Source: Clostridia bacterium
GTDB taxonomy: Bacteria; Bacillota; Clostridia; Oscillospirales; CAG-272
Direction: 5' to 3'
DNA: 64,000 nt
NCBI GenBank assembly: GCA_017503865.1
Contig: JAFVSI010000019.1
Span: 28,089-92,088 of the forward strand
A model generated the notes under the pieces. The model did no database searches, was not told the origin of the DNA, and saw nothing but the letters and a program-made list of their open reading frames with translations. Below, in pieces: positions 44,539 to 52,523 of this stretch. Position numbers and translations under genes: made by a program. How positions within the stretch are numbered: the first letter of the stretch is position 1; every line of letters starts with the position of its first letter.

Positions 44539-47289
44539 TTATTTGTTTTTAGCTTTCATTGTGATTCTCTGTACGAGCTTAACTATCTCAACTATCGGGA
44601 TAATGGATATCGCAAGAGCCATTGCTATACCGTACTCGGTGAGGTCAAGGTGAGCAAGCGAGAAAGCATCCGCAAGGAAGGGAATCTCGATAACTGCCGT
44701 TGTGAGAACGAGCGAGAGAAGTGCCGCACCCCAGAGCCACCAGTTCTGGTTCTTCATCTTGAAGATAGAGCCGTGAAGCGAACGCATATTGAATGCGTGG
44801 CATATTTCACACATAGCGAGTGTGAGGAACGCCATAGAGATACCGAGGCTTTCTGCCGAGTACAAGCCGTTTGCAATTGCCTCTGCGTGATGAAGCTCGG
44901 CAAGCCAGAATCTACCGATAAGGTAGGAAGCAAAGGTGATAACCGTTACAAGAAGTCCCTGATAAGCAACTGCAAAGCCAAGACCGCCTGCAAAGATGCC
45001 TTCCTTCGAGTCACGGGGACTGCGGTTCATTATATCTTTCTCAGGCTTTTCCATACCGAGTGCAAGTGCAGGGAAGCAGTCGGTGATAAGGTTTATCCAG
45101 AGAAGGTGAACTGCTGCGAAAATTGCGGGGAATTCGGTAGGAACGCCGGGCAAAACTGCGGGGAGAATAAATGTCGCCATAATCGTAGCGAAGAATATCA
45201 TAAGAACCTCGGAGAGATTCGATGCGAGAAGGAACTGAATAGCCTTACGGATATTATCGTAAATTCTACGTCCCTCGCCAACTGCGGAAACGATGGTAGC
45301 AAAGTTATCGTCGGCAAGAATCATATCTGCAACGTTCTTTGTAACGTCGGTACCTGTGATACCCATACCGACACCGATGTCGGCATTCTTTATCGAAGGA
45401 GCATCGTTTACACCGTCTCCCGTCATAGCGGTAACCATACCACGCTTACGCCAAGCATTTACTATTCTTGTCTTATGCTCGGGCTGAACTCTTGCATAAA
45501 CCGAATACTTTGTAACAAGCTCTTCAAATTCCTCATCGGAGATATCATCAAGCTCGGCACCCATAATAGCCTGTGAAGGATCATCTATGATTCCAAGCTG
45601 CATAGCTATCGCAATTGCTGTGTCCTTGTGGTCTCCCGTTATCATAATGGGACGGATACCTGCCGTACGGCACTCGTCAATAGCGTCCTTAACTTCGGGA
45701 CGAACGGGGTCTATCATACCGACAAGACCAACGAAGCAAAGGTCGTTCTCAACTGCGTCGGACTCGTATTCGGCAGGCTCTGCGTCAAGCTCCTTTTTAG
45801 CCGCTGCAAGAACACGGAGAGCCTTGTCTGCCATAGCCTTGTTAGCTGCAAGTATCGCAGTACGAAGCGAGTCGGTCATTTCAACAACCGTGCCGTCTAT
45901 AAGCATCTTCGTACATCTCTTGAGAATCTCATCGGGAGCACCCTTTGTGAACTGAACGAGAGAGCCGTCAGCCGTCTTGTGAACGGTTGTCATCATCTTT
46001 CTCATAGAGTCGAAGGGAACCTCGCCAACACGTACGAAGTCATTCTTTTGTACGTTCTTCGAAAGACCAAGCTTTTCAGCGTAGTTTACGAGTGCACACT
46101 CGGTAGGCTCGCCGACAGCCGTTCCTGCCTCAACATCAAACTCAGCGTCAGAGCAGAGCGACATTGCGTTAGCAAGAAGGAACTCGTCAGAGCCGTAATG
46201 GTCAACAACGGTCATCTTGTTTTGTGTAAGAGTACCTGTCTTGTCGGAGCAGATTATCTGCGTACAGCCAAGCGTTTCAACTGCTGTGAGCTTACGGATA
46301 ATAGCACTTCTTCTCGACATATTTGTAACACCGATGGAGAGAACTATCGTAACAACGGTAGCAAGTCCCTCGGGGATAGCCGCAACCGCAAGGGAAATAG
46401 CTATCATAAAGGAGTCGAGTATGGGATCAAAAATGTTTTCGTAATTACCTGTGAAGTACGCACTTCCAAGCTGAAGTGCGAATATAACAACGCTAATGCC
46501 TATAACGAGATAGGTGAGTATCTTTGAAAGTCCTGCAAGCTTTATCTGGAGAGGTGTTTTGCCTTCCTCTGCGTTTGCAAGTGCGTCGGCTATCTTACCC
46601 ATCTCGGTCTCCATACCCGTTGCACAAACTACAGCCTTTCCACGTCCGTAAACAACGGTGGAGCCCATGAATACCATGTTCTTTCTGTCGCCAAGTGCAA
46701 CGTCTCCGTTTTCACCTGCCGCAAGAGGAGCTTCTTTCTTGTCAACGGGAACCGATTCGCCCGTAAGTGCCGCTTCCTCGATCTTCATAGAAGCACACTC
46801 GAGTATACGTGCGTCAGCGGGAACGGCGTCGCCAGCCTCAAGAATAATAACGTCACCGACAACGAGGTCTTCACTCGGGATAAATATCATCTTACCGTCA
46901 CGAATGACCTTGCTTTGTGCCTTTGACATCTCTTGAAGAGCCTCGATAGCCTTTTCAGCCTTGCTTTCCTGGAAAACACCGAGAATTGCGTTGATAAGAA
47001 CTACAGCCATAATGATAACAACGTCAGCAGGGAACTCCCAGTGGTTGTTAGCAAGACCTTCATAGATCTCAACTCCTGCGGAAACCGCAGCAGCAACGAG
47101 AAGAATGATGGTCATAGGCTCAGCAAGCTGCTTAAAGAACTTTTTGATGAGCGACTCTTTCTTTGCCTCAACGAGCTTGTTTTTTCCGTTTTCGTTAAGT
47201 CTTTTTTCAGCTTCAGCCGAAGAAAGACCTGACTCGGAAGTCTTTAACTCATCGAGAACAGTTGAGCTTTGTTCAAGATAGAATTTCAT
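44539..47289 (-). CDS. P2-type cation ATPase, probably a Mn2+/Ca2+ exporter
   Basis: P-type ATPase of 916 residues with ten membrane helices. Phosphorylation motif SDKTGTLTQNKM (about residue 350), TGES actuator loop and TGDGVNDAPS hinge are intact. Ion-binding residues match one site of the SERCA/PMR1 group: PEGL in helix 4, NLSEV in helix 5, NLITDCFPALALG in helix 6. Sequence alone says calcium, but the gene is controlled by a yybP-ykoY riboswitch, which senses Mn2+ and precedes manganese efflux ATPases in other Bacillota. Export of Mn2+, perhaps with Ca2+, is the best reading. Confidence 0.9.
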   Translation of the reverse strand: MKFYLEQSSTVLDELKTSESGLSSAEAEKRLNENGKNKLVEAKKESLIKKFFKQLAEPMTIILLVAAAVSAGVEIYEGLANNHWEFPADVVIIMAVVLINAILGVFQESKAEKAIEALQEMSKAQSKVIRDGKMIFIPSEDLVVGDVIILEAGDAVPADARILECASMKIEEAALTGESVPVDKKEAPLAAGENGDVALGDRKNMVFMGSTVVYGRGKAVVCATGMETEMGKIADALANAEEGKTPLQIKLAGLSKILTYLVIGISVVIFALQLGSAYFTGNYENIFDPILDSFMIAISLAVAAIPEGLATVVTIVLSIGVTNMSRRSAIIRKLTAVETLGCTQIICSDKTGTLTQNKMTVVDHYGSDEFLLANAMSLCSDAEFDVEAGTAVGEPTECALVNYAEKLGLSKNVQKNDFVRVGEVPFDSMRKMMTTVHKTADGSLVQFTKGAPDEILKRCTKMLIDGTVVEMTDSLRTAILAANKAMADKALRVLAAAKKELDAEPAEYESDAVENDLCFVGLVGMIDPVRPEVKDAIDECRTAGIRPIMITGDHKDTAIAIAMQLGIIDDPSQAIMGAELDDISDEEFEELVTKYSVYARVQPEHKTRIVNAWRKRGMVTAMTGDGVNDAPSIKNADIGVGMGITGTDVTKNVADMILADDNFATIVSAVGEGRRIYDNIRKAIQFLLASNLSEVLMIFFATIMATFILPAVLPGVPTEFPAIFAAVHLLWINLITDCFPALALGMEKPEKDIMNRSPRDSKEGIFAGGLGFAVAYQGLLVTVITFASYLIGRFWLAELHHAEAIANGLYSAESLGISMAFLTLAMCEICHAFNMRSLHGSIFKMKNQNWWLWGAALLSLVLTTAVIEIPFLADAFSLAHLDLTEYGIAMALAISIIPIVEIVKLVQRITMKAKNK

Positions 47290-47342
47290 TTTTCTCTCCT
47301 AAAATATTTTAAAATTATTTTTTATCAAGGTAAAAAAATAAA

Positions 47343-47445
47343 CCCAAGTACGCATAAGTACTTGAGTCTCGTAAATTAAGGCTCGCCAGACCGAACGGTC
47401 AGTGCTGTTGACTCGCCGCAATTACTGCTTACTACTCCCTCAAAC
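47343..47445 (-). ncRNA. yybP-ykoY (manganese) riboswitch with terminator
   Basis: On the minus strand the leader holds GGGAGUAG, then GUCAACA and CGAGAC in the order of the yybP-ykoY aptamer, with a GACC-GUUC-GGUC stem between. P1 pairs GUUUGAG (47439-47445) with CUCAAGU (47360-47366). The same 3' strand, CUCAAGUAC, also pairs with GUACUUGGG to make a hairpin (47343-47366) followed by UUUAUUUUUUU. Ligand-stabilised P1 would therefore prevent termination: Mn2+ turns the ATPase on. The aptamer starts at about the first base of the transcript. Confidence 0.9.
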
Positions 47446-47452
47446 AAAAACA

Positions 47453-47481
47453 ATTATACCATTTAACGGAGCATTTGTCAA
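47453..47481 (-). promoter_or_regulatory. Promoter of the riboswitch-ATPase unit
   Basis: On the minus strand TTGACA (47476-47481) and TATAAT (47453-47458), 17 bases apart: a perfect consensus. Control is thus left to the riboswitch. Confidence 0.88.
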
Positions 47482-47543
47482 GAATTTTTTACAATAATAA
47501 TATATTTAAAGAAAATTTAATAATCTTTTACTACATTAAATCG

Positions 47544-47572
47544 TTGACACGGAAAAGAATGTGTGCTATAAT
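47544..47572 (+). promoter_or_regulatory. Promoter of the exonuclease gene
   Basis: TTGACA (47544-47549) and TATAAT (47567-47572), 17 bases apart, with an extended -10 (TGC). Since transcription starts near 47579, the gene must start after that. Confidence 0.88.
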
Positions 47573-47615
47573 TGAAAAGATTGAAAATATAGCTATTATC
47601 ATAAAGAGGTATAAA

Positions 47616-48698
47616 TTGAAAAATTCTATGCAGCTTCGTTCGGGTGTTACCATACACGAGATAAACAGGGACGAGGCGAATTCCAAAAACTATCTTACAA
47701 GGCAGTCGCTTTCAAAGATGCACCTTATGCCCTCGGGTGAGCCTATTGCGTTTGAGGTAGCACCTGACGGAAATATAATATATTATTTTGCACCCGACAA
47801 GGTGGTCGAAGCTCCCCCCGAGATGTGGTACAGCCCGAGAGCCAAGGTTGAGCCGATGACTCTTGAGAGCGGTACTGTCATTGAGAGAATGAGCATAAAG
47901 CGTGCGGCGTCTTGCGGCTACTACACCAAGGAAAGACTTTTACAGATGAATTACGAGACGGTGGAAGAGCCTGTCGCATATACGCAAAGGGCAGACAAAT
48001 CCATACTCTATTTCTATGATAAGAGAACTGCAAAAAGACTTCCTCTTATGTGTGTGAGGTGCGGTCAGTTCGTCCGCTATAAGAAAAAGCTTTGCGAGGC
48101 ATGCTACGAGGAAGAGATGGCTCTTCGCCGTGCCGAGGGAGATGCTCACAGAGGGGCGTATTACGGAATGGATCCCGAAAAGGTGCTTTTCTTTGACCTT
48201 GAGCTTACGGGCTTTTACGATAGAGACGAGATTTTGTCGATAACTATCGTTGACGCAACGGGAAAGCTTATAATGGATACTCTTGTCAAGCCCACTCACA
48301 CGAAAAAGTGGAAGAGGACCGAGAAGATACACGGTATAACTCCCGATATGGTCGAGGACGCTCCTACACTTTCCGAGCTTATCCCTGCGATAAAGGAAAT
48401 ATTTGCGGCGGCGGAAAATCTTATAGCCTACGGTGTTTCTACCGACTACAGCCATATCAAGATGATATACGATACAGAGGCGGAGCGAGATGAACTACAC
48501 GAAAAGATACGCTGCTGTGCCAACGAGTACGTAAGATACATACACGAGCATAGGCCCGATCTTGTCAATGCGTCCCTTATTGACGCTATGGATTGCTTTG
48601 CTATCGAGTGGGAGGGAACGCCCCACTCCTCACTTGCGGACACGATTGCCTGTCGCAAGGTATGGGCGGCACTTTTCCCGCATTATTACGAGGCTTAA
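47616..48698 (+). CDS. DEDDh 3'-5' exonuclease with a zinc-ribbon-like segment
   Basis: About 360 residues. The C-terminal 175 residues form an exonuclease of the DNA polymerase III epsilon type: FFDLELTG (D and E), YGVSTDYSHIKM (D) and HSSLADTIA (H and D). Before it lies a CVRCGQ...CEACYEE pattern (about 140-165), a likely zinc ribbon, and an N-terminal 135 residues I do not recognise. The start is probably TTG at 47616 (AGAGGT 5 bases upstream) or ATG at 47628; the longer frame would cover two promoters. It may act in repair or RNA turnover; the substrate is not known. Confidence 0.8.
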   Translation: MKNSMQLRSGVTIHEINRDEANSKNYLTRQSLSKMHLMPSGEPIAFEVAPDGNIIYYFAPDKVVEAPPEMWYSPRAKVEPMTLESGTVIERMSIKRAASCGYYTKERLLQMNYETVEEPVAYTQRADKSILYFYDKRTAKRLPLMCVRCGQFVRYKKKLCEACYEEEMALRRAEGDAHRGAYYGMDPEKVLFFDLELTGFYDRDEILSITIVDATGKLIMDTLVKPTHTKKWKRTEKIHGITPDMVEDAPTLSELIPAIKEIFAAAENLIAYGVSTDYSHIKMIYDTEAERDELHEKIRCCANEYVRYIHEHRPDLVNASLIDAMDCFAIEWEGTPHSSLADTIACRKVWAALFPHYYEA

Positions 48699-48720
48699 AC
48701 GTTAAAGATTTGAAAGGAAA

Positions 48721-48745
48721 GGGGAAGACTCTTTGAGTTTTCCCC
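48721..48745 (+). other. Hairpin between the purine-rich site and the thiI start
   Basis: GGGGAAGACTC (48721-48731) and GAGTTTTCCCC (48735-48745) pair over 11 positions (one G-U) with a TTT loop. The next T-run is short. It could be a weak terminator. It may instead bring AAAGGA (48714-48719) nearer the thiI ATG at 48758, which has no other ribosome-binding site. Confidence 0.5.
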
Positions 48746-48757
48746 TCGTTTAAAATT

Positions 48758-49939
48758 ATGAAAGAAATTTTACTTTGTAAATACGGCGAGATAGTTCTCA
48801 AGGGTGCAAACCGCAAGTATTTTGAGGATATGCTTTGCCGCGAAATGAAAAAGAGAGCAAAGGCATACGGAAACTTTGACGTTTACCGTTCGCAAAGCAC
48901 CATATATATCGAGCCGCTTGACGATTTTGCCGATTTCGAGGGCGTTTGTGTCGCAGCATCAAAGGTTTTCGGTATAGTTGCACTCTCCCGTGCCGCTGTG
49001 TGCGAAAAGAATATGGACAGCATCAGAAAAACGGCGAGAGAGTACATTCCTGCATTCCTTGACGGCAAAAAGACCTTCAAGGTGGAGTCAAAGAGAAGTG
49101 ACAAGACCTTCCCGCTCGACTCTATGGAGCTGTCCCGCGAGATAGGCGGCGAAATTCTTTCGGTATGCCCCAAAATGAGCGTTGACGTTCATAATCCTGA
49201 CGTCGTCGTTCGCGTTGAGGTAAGAGAGTACGGAGCGTACGTTAGTGCAGGACGCATCAAGGGTGCGGGCGGTATGCCGATAGGAACTAACGGACGCGGA
49301 CTTCTCCTTCTTTCGGGCGGTATCGACTCTCCCGTAGCGGGATACATGATGGCGAAGAGAGGACTTAAAATAGAGGCTGTTCACTTTGAGTCCTTCCCGT
49401 ATACGAGCGAAAAGGCGAGAGAAAAGGTGCTTGACCTTGCCAAGCAGGTAGCCACCTACGCAGGAGATATTTACGTTCACGTGGTCTCCCTTACACATAT
49501 TCAAGAGGAGCTTGTAAAGGCTTGTGACGAGGACTATTTTACACTCCTTCTCCGCAGATATATGATGACGATAGCCGAAAAAATCGCAAAGCAGCACGGT
49601 TGCGGCACACTTATCACGGGCGAGAGTCTCGGTCAGGTCGCGTCTCAGACGATGAAGGCAATCGAAGTTACCGATGCGGCTGTCAAGGAAACTCCCGTGT
49701 TCCGCCCCTGTATAGGTATGGATAAGGAAGAGATAGTGCAGATAGCGAGAAAGATAGGCACCTTCGAGACCTCGATTTTGCCCTTTGAGGACTGCTGCAC
49801 CGTCTTTACTCCAAAGCACCCGAAAACCCGTCCCGAGCTTGAAAAGGTGCTTGTAGAGGAAAGAAAGCTCGACTTTGACGCACTTGTAGAAGAGGCACTC
49901 GAGTCGGTAGATACCGTTCGCATAGTTGCAGAATACTGA
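48758..49939 (+). CDS. thiI: tRNA 4-thiouridine synthetase ThiI
   Basis: Adenylates U8 of tRNA and accepts sulfur to form 4-thiouridine; in some bacteria it also helps make thiazole. 393 residues: an N-terminal ferredoxin-like part, a THUMP domain (about 60-165) and the PP-loop ATP pyrophosphatase domain with LLLSGGIDSPVAGYMM (about 181-196). The C-terminal rhodanese domain of the E. coli protein is absent, as in Bacillus, so sulfur should come straight from a cysteine desulfurase; no such gene (nifZ/iscS) is next to it here. Confidence 0.96.
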   Translation: MKEILLCKYGEIVLKGANRKYFEDMLCREMKKRAKAYGNFDVYRSQSTIYIEPLDDFADFEGVCVAASKVFGIVALSRAAVCEKNMDSIRKTAREYIPAFLDGKKTFKVESKRSDKTFPLDSMELSREIGGEILSVCPKMSVDVHNPDVVVRVEVREYGAYVSAGRIKGAGGMPIGTNGRGLLLLSGGIDSPVAGYMMAKRGLKIEAVHFESFPYTSEKAREKVLDLAKQVATYAGDIYVHVVSLTHIQEELVKACDEDYFTLLLRRYMMTIAEKIAKQHGCGTLITGESLGQVASQTMKAIEVTDAAVKETPVFRPCIGMDKEEIVQIARKIGTFETSILPFEDCCTVFTPKHPKTRPELEKVLVEERKLDFDALVEEALESVDTVRIVAEY

Positions 49940-49950
49940 TAAAAAAACTC

Positions 49951-49985
49951 AATCCACACAGTAAAAAACTGTGTGGATTTTTTTA
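49951..49985 (+). terminator. Terminator of thiI
   Basis: Perfect 12-base arms (AATCCACACAGT and complement) with an AAAAA loop, then a T-run. Confidence 0.92.
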
Positions 49986-50068
49986 TATTTCGCGAAAAAT
50001 AACACAAAATGATTTTTGCTCATATACTTTATACGAAGCTAATAATATTAAGAAAGAGAGGAAGATAT

Positions 50069-50503
50069 ATGAGCGAAACCTCAAATGAAGCAAGAAAAAC
50101 GGTAGGAGAGGGATATCTCGTTGTAAGAGTTTCCACCGCGAGCGGAGCAATACCGCTTTCGGGGGCACGGGTGACTGTGAGGGGAGAGGACGAGGAAAAT
50201 AAGGATTTTTTCAAGTCGGTATATAGCGGAGCTTCGGGACTTACCGAAAAAATACCTCTCCCCGCTCCCTTGCGTTCACTTTCGGAGTCTCCATCGACAA
50301 ACGGGGAGAGACCTTATGCACTTTACAGTATTGACGTGTTCAGCGAGGGATACGTTGACCTTTTCCTCGTTAAAGTGCCGATATTCGATACTATAACGTC
50401 AATTCAGGGAGCAAATATGATACCGAAGCCCGACAATGAATACAAAGACAACTTCGCACCCTACGACAAAGAGCTTCGAGAGGGTATAGACTATTTATTG
50501 TAG
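50069..50503 (+). CDS. SleC N-terminal-domain-like protein
   Basis: Protein of 144 residues that looks like the first domain of the cortex-lytic enzyme SleC, here as a separate gene. A beta-sandwich of the carboxypeptidase-regulatory type is suggested by GYLVVRVSTASGAIPLSGARVTV and YALYSIDVFSEGYVDLFLVKVPIF. The part that ends SleC's first domain, ITSIQGANMIP, is also present. ATG 50069 is chosen because GAGAGGAAG lies 6 bases upstream. No signal peptide is seen. The next gene starts 11 bases on and continues the SleC order. Confidence 0.65.
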   Translation: MSETSNEARKTVGEGYLVVRVSTASGAIPLSGARVTVRGEDEENKDFFKSVYSGASGLTEKIPLPAPLRSLSESPSTNGERPYALYSIDVFSEGYVDLFLVKVPIFDTITSIQGANMIPKPDNEYKDNFAPYDKELREGIDYLL

Positions 50504-50514
50504 GAGGTGAGAAA

Positions 50515-51915
50515 ATGAACGTAAACGTTCCGTTTATTCCCGAGACGGTAACAGTTCACCTCGGAGCACCGAACGAGGCTGCAGAAAACGTTACCGTTCC
50601 GTTTGTGGATTATATTGCAAACGTGGCGTCAAGCGAGATATATCCCACTTGGCCCGAGAATGCCATTCGTGCTAATATGTACGCACAGATATCCTTCGCC
50701 TTAAACAGAATATACACCGAGTACTACCGCTCGAGAGGCTATGATTTCGACATAACGAACGCGACCGCCTTCGACCAATCATTCGTGCGGGACAGGGATA
50801 TATTTGAAAATATCGGGCAGATAGCAAACGAGATATTTAACGATTATCTTGCGAGGCAGGGGAGTGTCGAGCCGCTTTTTGCACAGTACTGTGACGGTAT
50901 TGAGGTGACTTGCAACGGTCTTTCGCAGTGGGGAAGTGTGACTCTTGCTGAGCAAGGATTCACTCCGTACGAGATACTTACCTATTATTACGGCGACAAT
51001 ATCAACATAATCCGTGACGCACCGATTGCGGGCCCCGACTCGTCAGCTCCCGAGATACCTCTTCGTCAAGGATCGGTGGGGGACGACGTGAGAACGGTGC
51101 AGATAAGGCTTAACAGGATTTCAAATAATTATCCTGCAATACAGAAAATATACGAGCCCGACGGTTTTTTCTCTGACGACACCGATAGGGCAGTGCGGGA
51201 TTTTCAATCCATCTTCGGTTTGACACCCGATGGGGTTGTCGGCAAGGCAACCTGGTATGCCATACGCCGTATATATAACGCGGTCAAGCGTCTTAATGAG
51301 CTTGACTCCGAGGGGGTGAATCTTTCAGAGGTCACCGACCAGTTCGAAAGTGAACTGTCAATTGGCGACGAGGGCAACGCAGTTGCAAATCTTCAGCTCT
51401 TTATAAATTATCTCGCAACCTATTATAATACTGTACCGTCAGTTACAGTAGACGGAGTTTTCGGCGGTGCTACTGAGGCGGCAGTCTCGGCAATTCAAAG
51501 GAATTTCGGTCTGCCTGTAACGGGTGTTGTCGATGCACCCACATGGGAAGCAATATACCGTGCCTATCTCGGTATAATAGGTACTGTTCCGCCCGAATTT
51601 ACAGAGGGAGTCGCCTTGCCCTATGCAGGAGTTCCGCTTAGGATAGGTTCGGAGCGAGAAGAGGTAAGAGCCCTTCAGGAATATCTCAATTTTATTGCAA
51701 GATACTATCCCGAAATACCGACTGTCAGCGTTACGGGGTATTTTGGAACGCAGACACAGAGGGCGGTAAGAGCATTTCAGAGGCTTTTCGGTATAGCCGA
51801 GCTTGGAGTGGTCGGGCTTCTTACTTGGGACGCGATAACAGGTCTTTACAGTGATCTTTATAGGGGCGAGGAGCTTCGTGACGGACAGTATCCTGGCTAC
51901 GAGATAGGATCGTGA
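50515..51915 (+). CDS. SleC-like protein: SpoIID domain plus three peptidoglycan-binding domains
   Basis: Protein of 466 residues. Residues 1-165 match the SpoIID-like lytic transglycosylase part of SleC: VASSEIYPTWPENAIRANMY, with a likely catalytic glutamate E41, and LSQWGSVTLAEQGFTPYEIL. Then three PG_binding_1 domains start at about 182, 280 and 375 (for example LRIGSEREEVRALQEYL). SleC, as I recall it, has one such domain and a fused N-terminal domain, which here is the gene upstream. SleC degrades spore cortex during germination; without visible signal peptide the site of action is open. It is likely co-transcribed with its two neighbours. Confidence 0.75.
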   Translation: MNVNVPFIPETVTVHLGAPNEAAENVTVPFVDYIANVASSEIYPTWPENAIRANMYAQISFALNRIYTEYYRSRGYDFDITNATAFDQSFVRDRDIFENIGQIANEIFNDYLARQGSVEPLFAQYCDGIEVTCNGLSQWGSVTLAEQGFTPYEILTYYYGDNINIIRDAPIAGPDSSAPEIPLRQGSVGDDVRTVQIRLNRISNNYPAIQKIYEPDGFFSDDTDRAVRDFQSIFGLTPDGVVGKATWYAIRRIYNAVKRLNELDSEGVNLSEVTDQFESELSIGDEGNAVANLQLFINYLATYYNTVPSVTVDGVFGGATEAAVSAIQRNFGLPVTGVVDAPTWEAIYRAYLGIIGTVPPEFTEGVALPYAGVPLRIGSEREEVRALQEYLNFIARYYPEIPTVSVTGYFGTQTQRAVRAFQRLFGIAELGVVGLLTWDAITGLYSDLYRGEELRDGQYPGYEIGS

Positions 51916-51937
51916 AAAATAATATGGGGGATTTTTT

Positions 51938-52465
51938 ATGGCAAGATACAATGAAAACGTGGCAATAAGAAACGTGCAGAGATACCTGCGTCAGCTTTCC
52001 TACACCGATGCGGATATTCCGCCCGTGCCGATAGACGGGATATTCGGTGAGGCGACAGAGCTTTCTCTGATTGCCTTTCAAACCAAGAACGGACTTAGCC
52101 CAAGCGGTGTTGCTGACAGGGAGAGCTTCGATACGCTCTACCAAAAATATCTAATTTCAAGCAAACGCTTTGCTCCGCCAAAGGGATTTTCGCCCTTCTC
52201 AAGAGTTCCCGAGCAACATGCCTTGACTGTGGGGGACATAGGCTTTGCCGTAAGCTCGGTGCAGTTTCTGCTAAACGAAATATCTATAATTCAAGACGGA
52301 ATTGAGGAGATAGCGATAACGGGAATATACAACATAGATACCGCCAGAGCCGTTTCGGTCTTTCAAGCGGGAACGGCACTTGATGTGACGGGTGAAGTCG
52401 ACAAAGAAACGTGGGATATGCTTGTAGACACGTATGAGCATTACGCAAAAGATTACGTTCAGTAA
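51938..52465 (+). CDS. Small protein with two peptidoglycan-binding domains
   Basis: Protein of 175 residues made almost wholly of two PG_binding_1-type domains (about 3-70 and 94-170), with the motifs IDGIFGEATELSLIAFQ and ITGIYNIDTARAVSVFQ. No catalytic domain or signal peptide. It may be a wall-binding partner of the SleC-like protein encoded 23 bases upstream, or a duplicate of its tail. The ribosome-binding site is GGGGG. Confidence 0.75.
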   Translation: MARYNENVAIRNVQRYLRQLSYTDADIPPVPIDGIFGEATELSLIAFQTKNGLSPSGVADRESFDTLYQKYLISSKRFAPPKGFSPFSRVPEQHALTVGDIGFAVSSVQFLLNEISIIQDGIEEIAITGIYNIDTARAVSVFQAGTALDVTGEVDKETWDMLVDTYEHYAKDYVQ

Positions 52466-52523
52466 ATACGAGGGGATTTTTTTGTCAATACTCTCTTTAT
52501 AAATCTTTTAGGGAGAAAAACAT

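Noticed and set aside
44650-46527. Long plus-strand frames opposite the P-type ATPase.
   Set aside because: They mirror an intact ATPase and have no ribosome-binding site or family motif.
47475-47615. An N-terminal extension of the exonuclease frame starting at 47475.
   Set aside because: It covers two consensus promoters in opposite directions, and transcription starts downstream of it.
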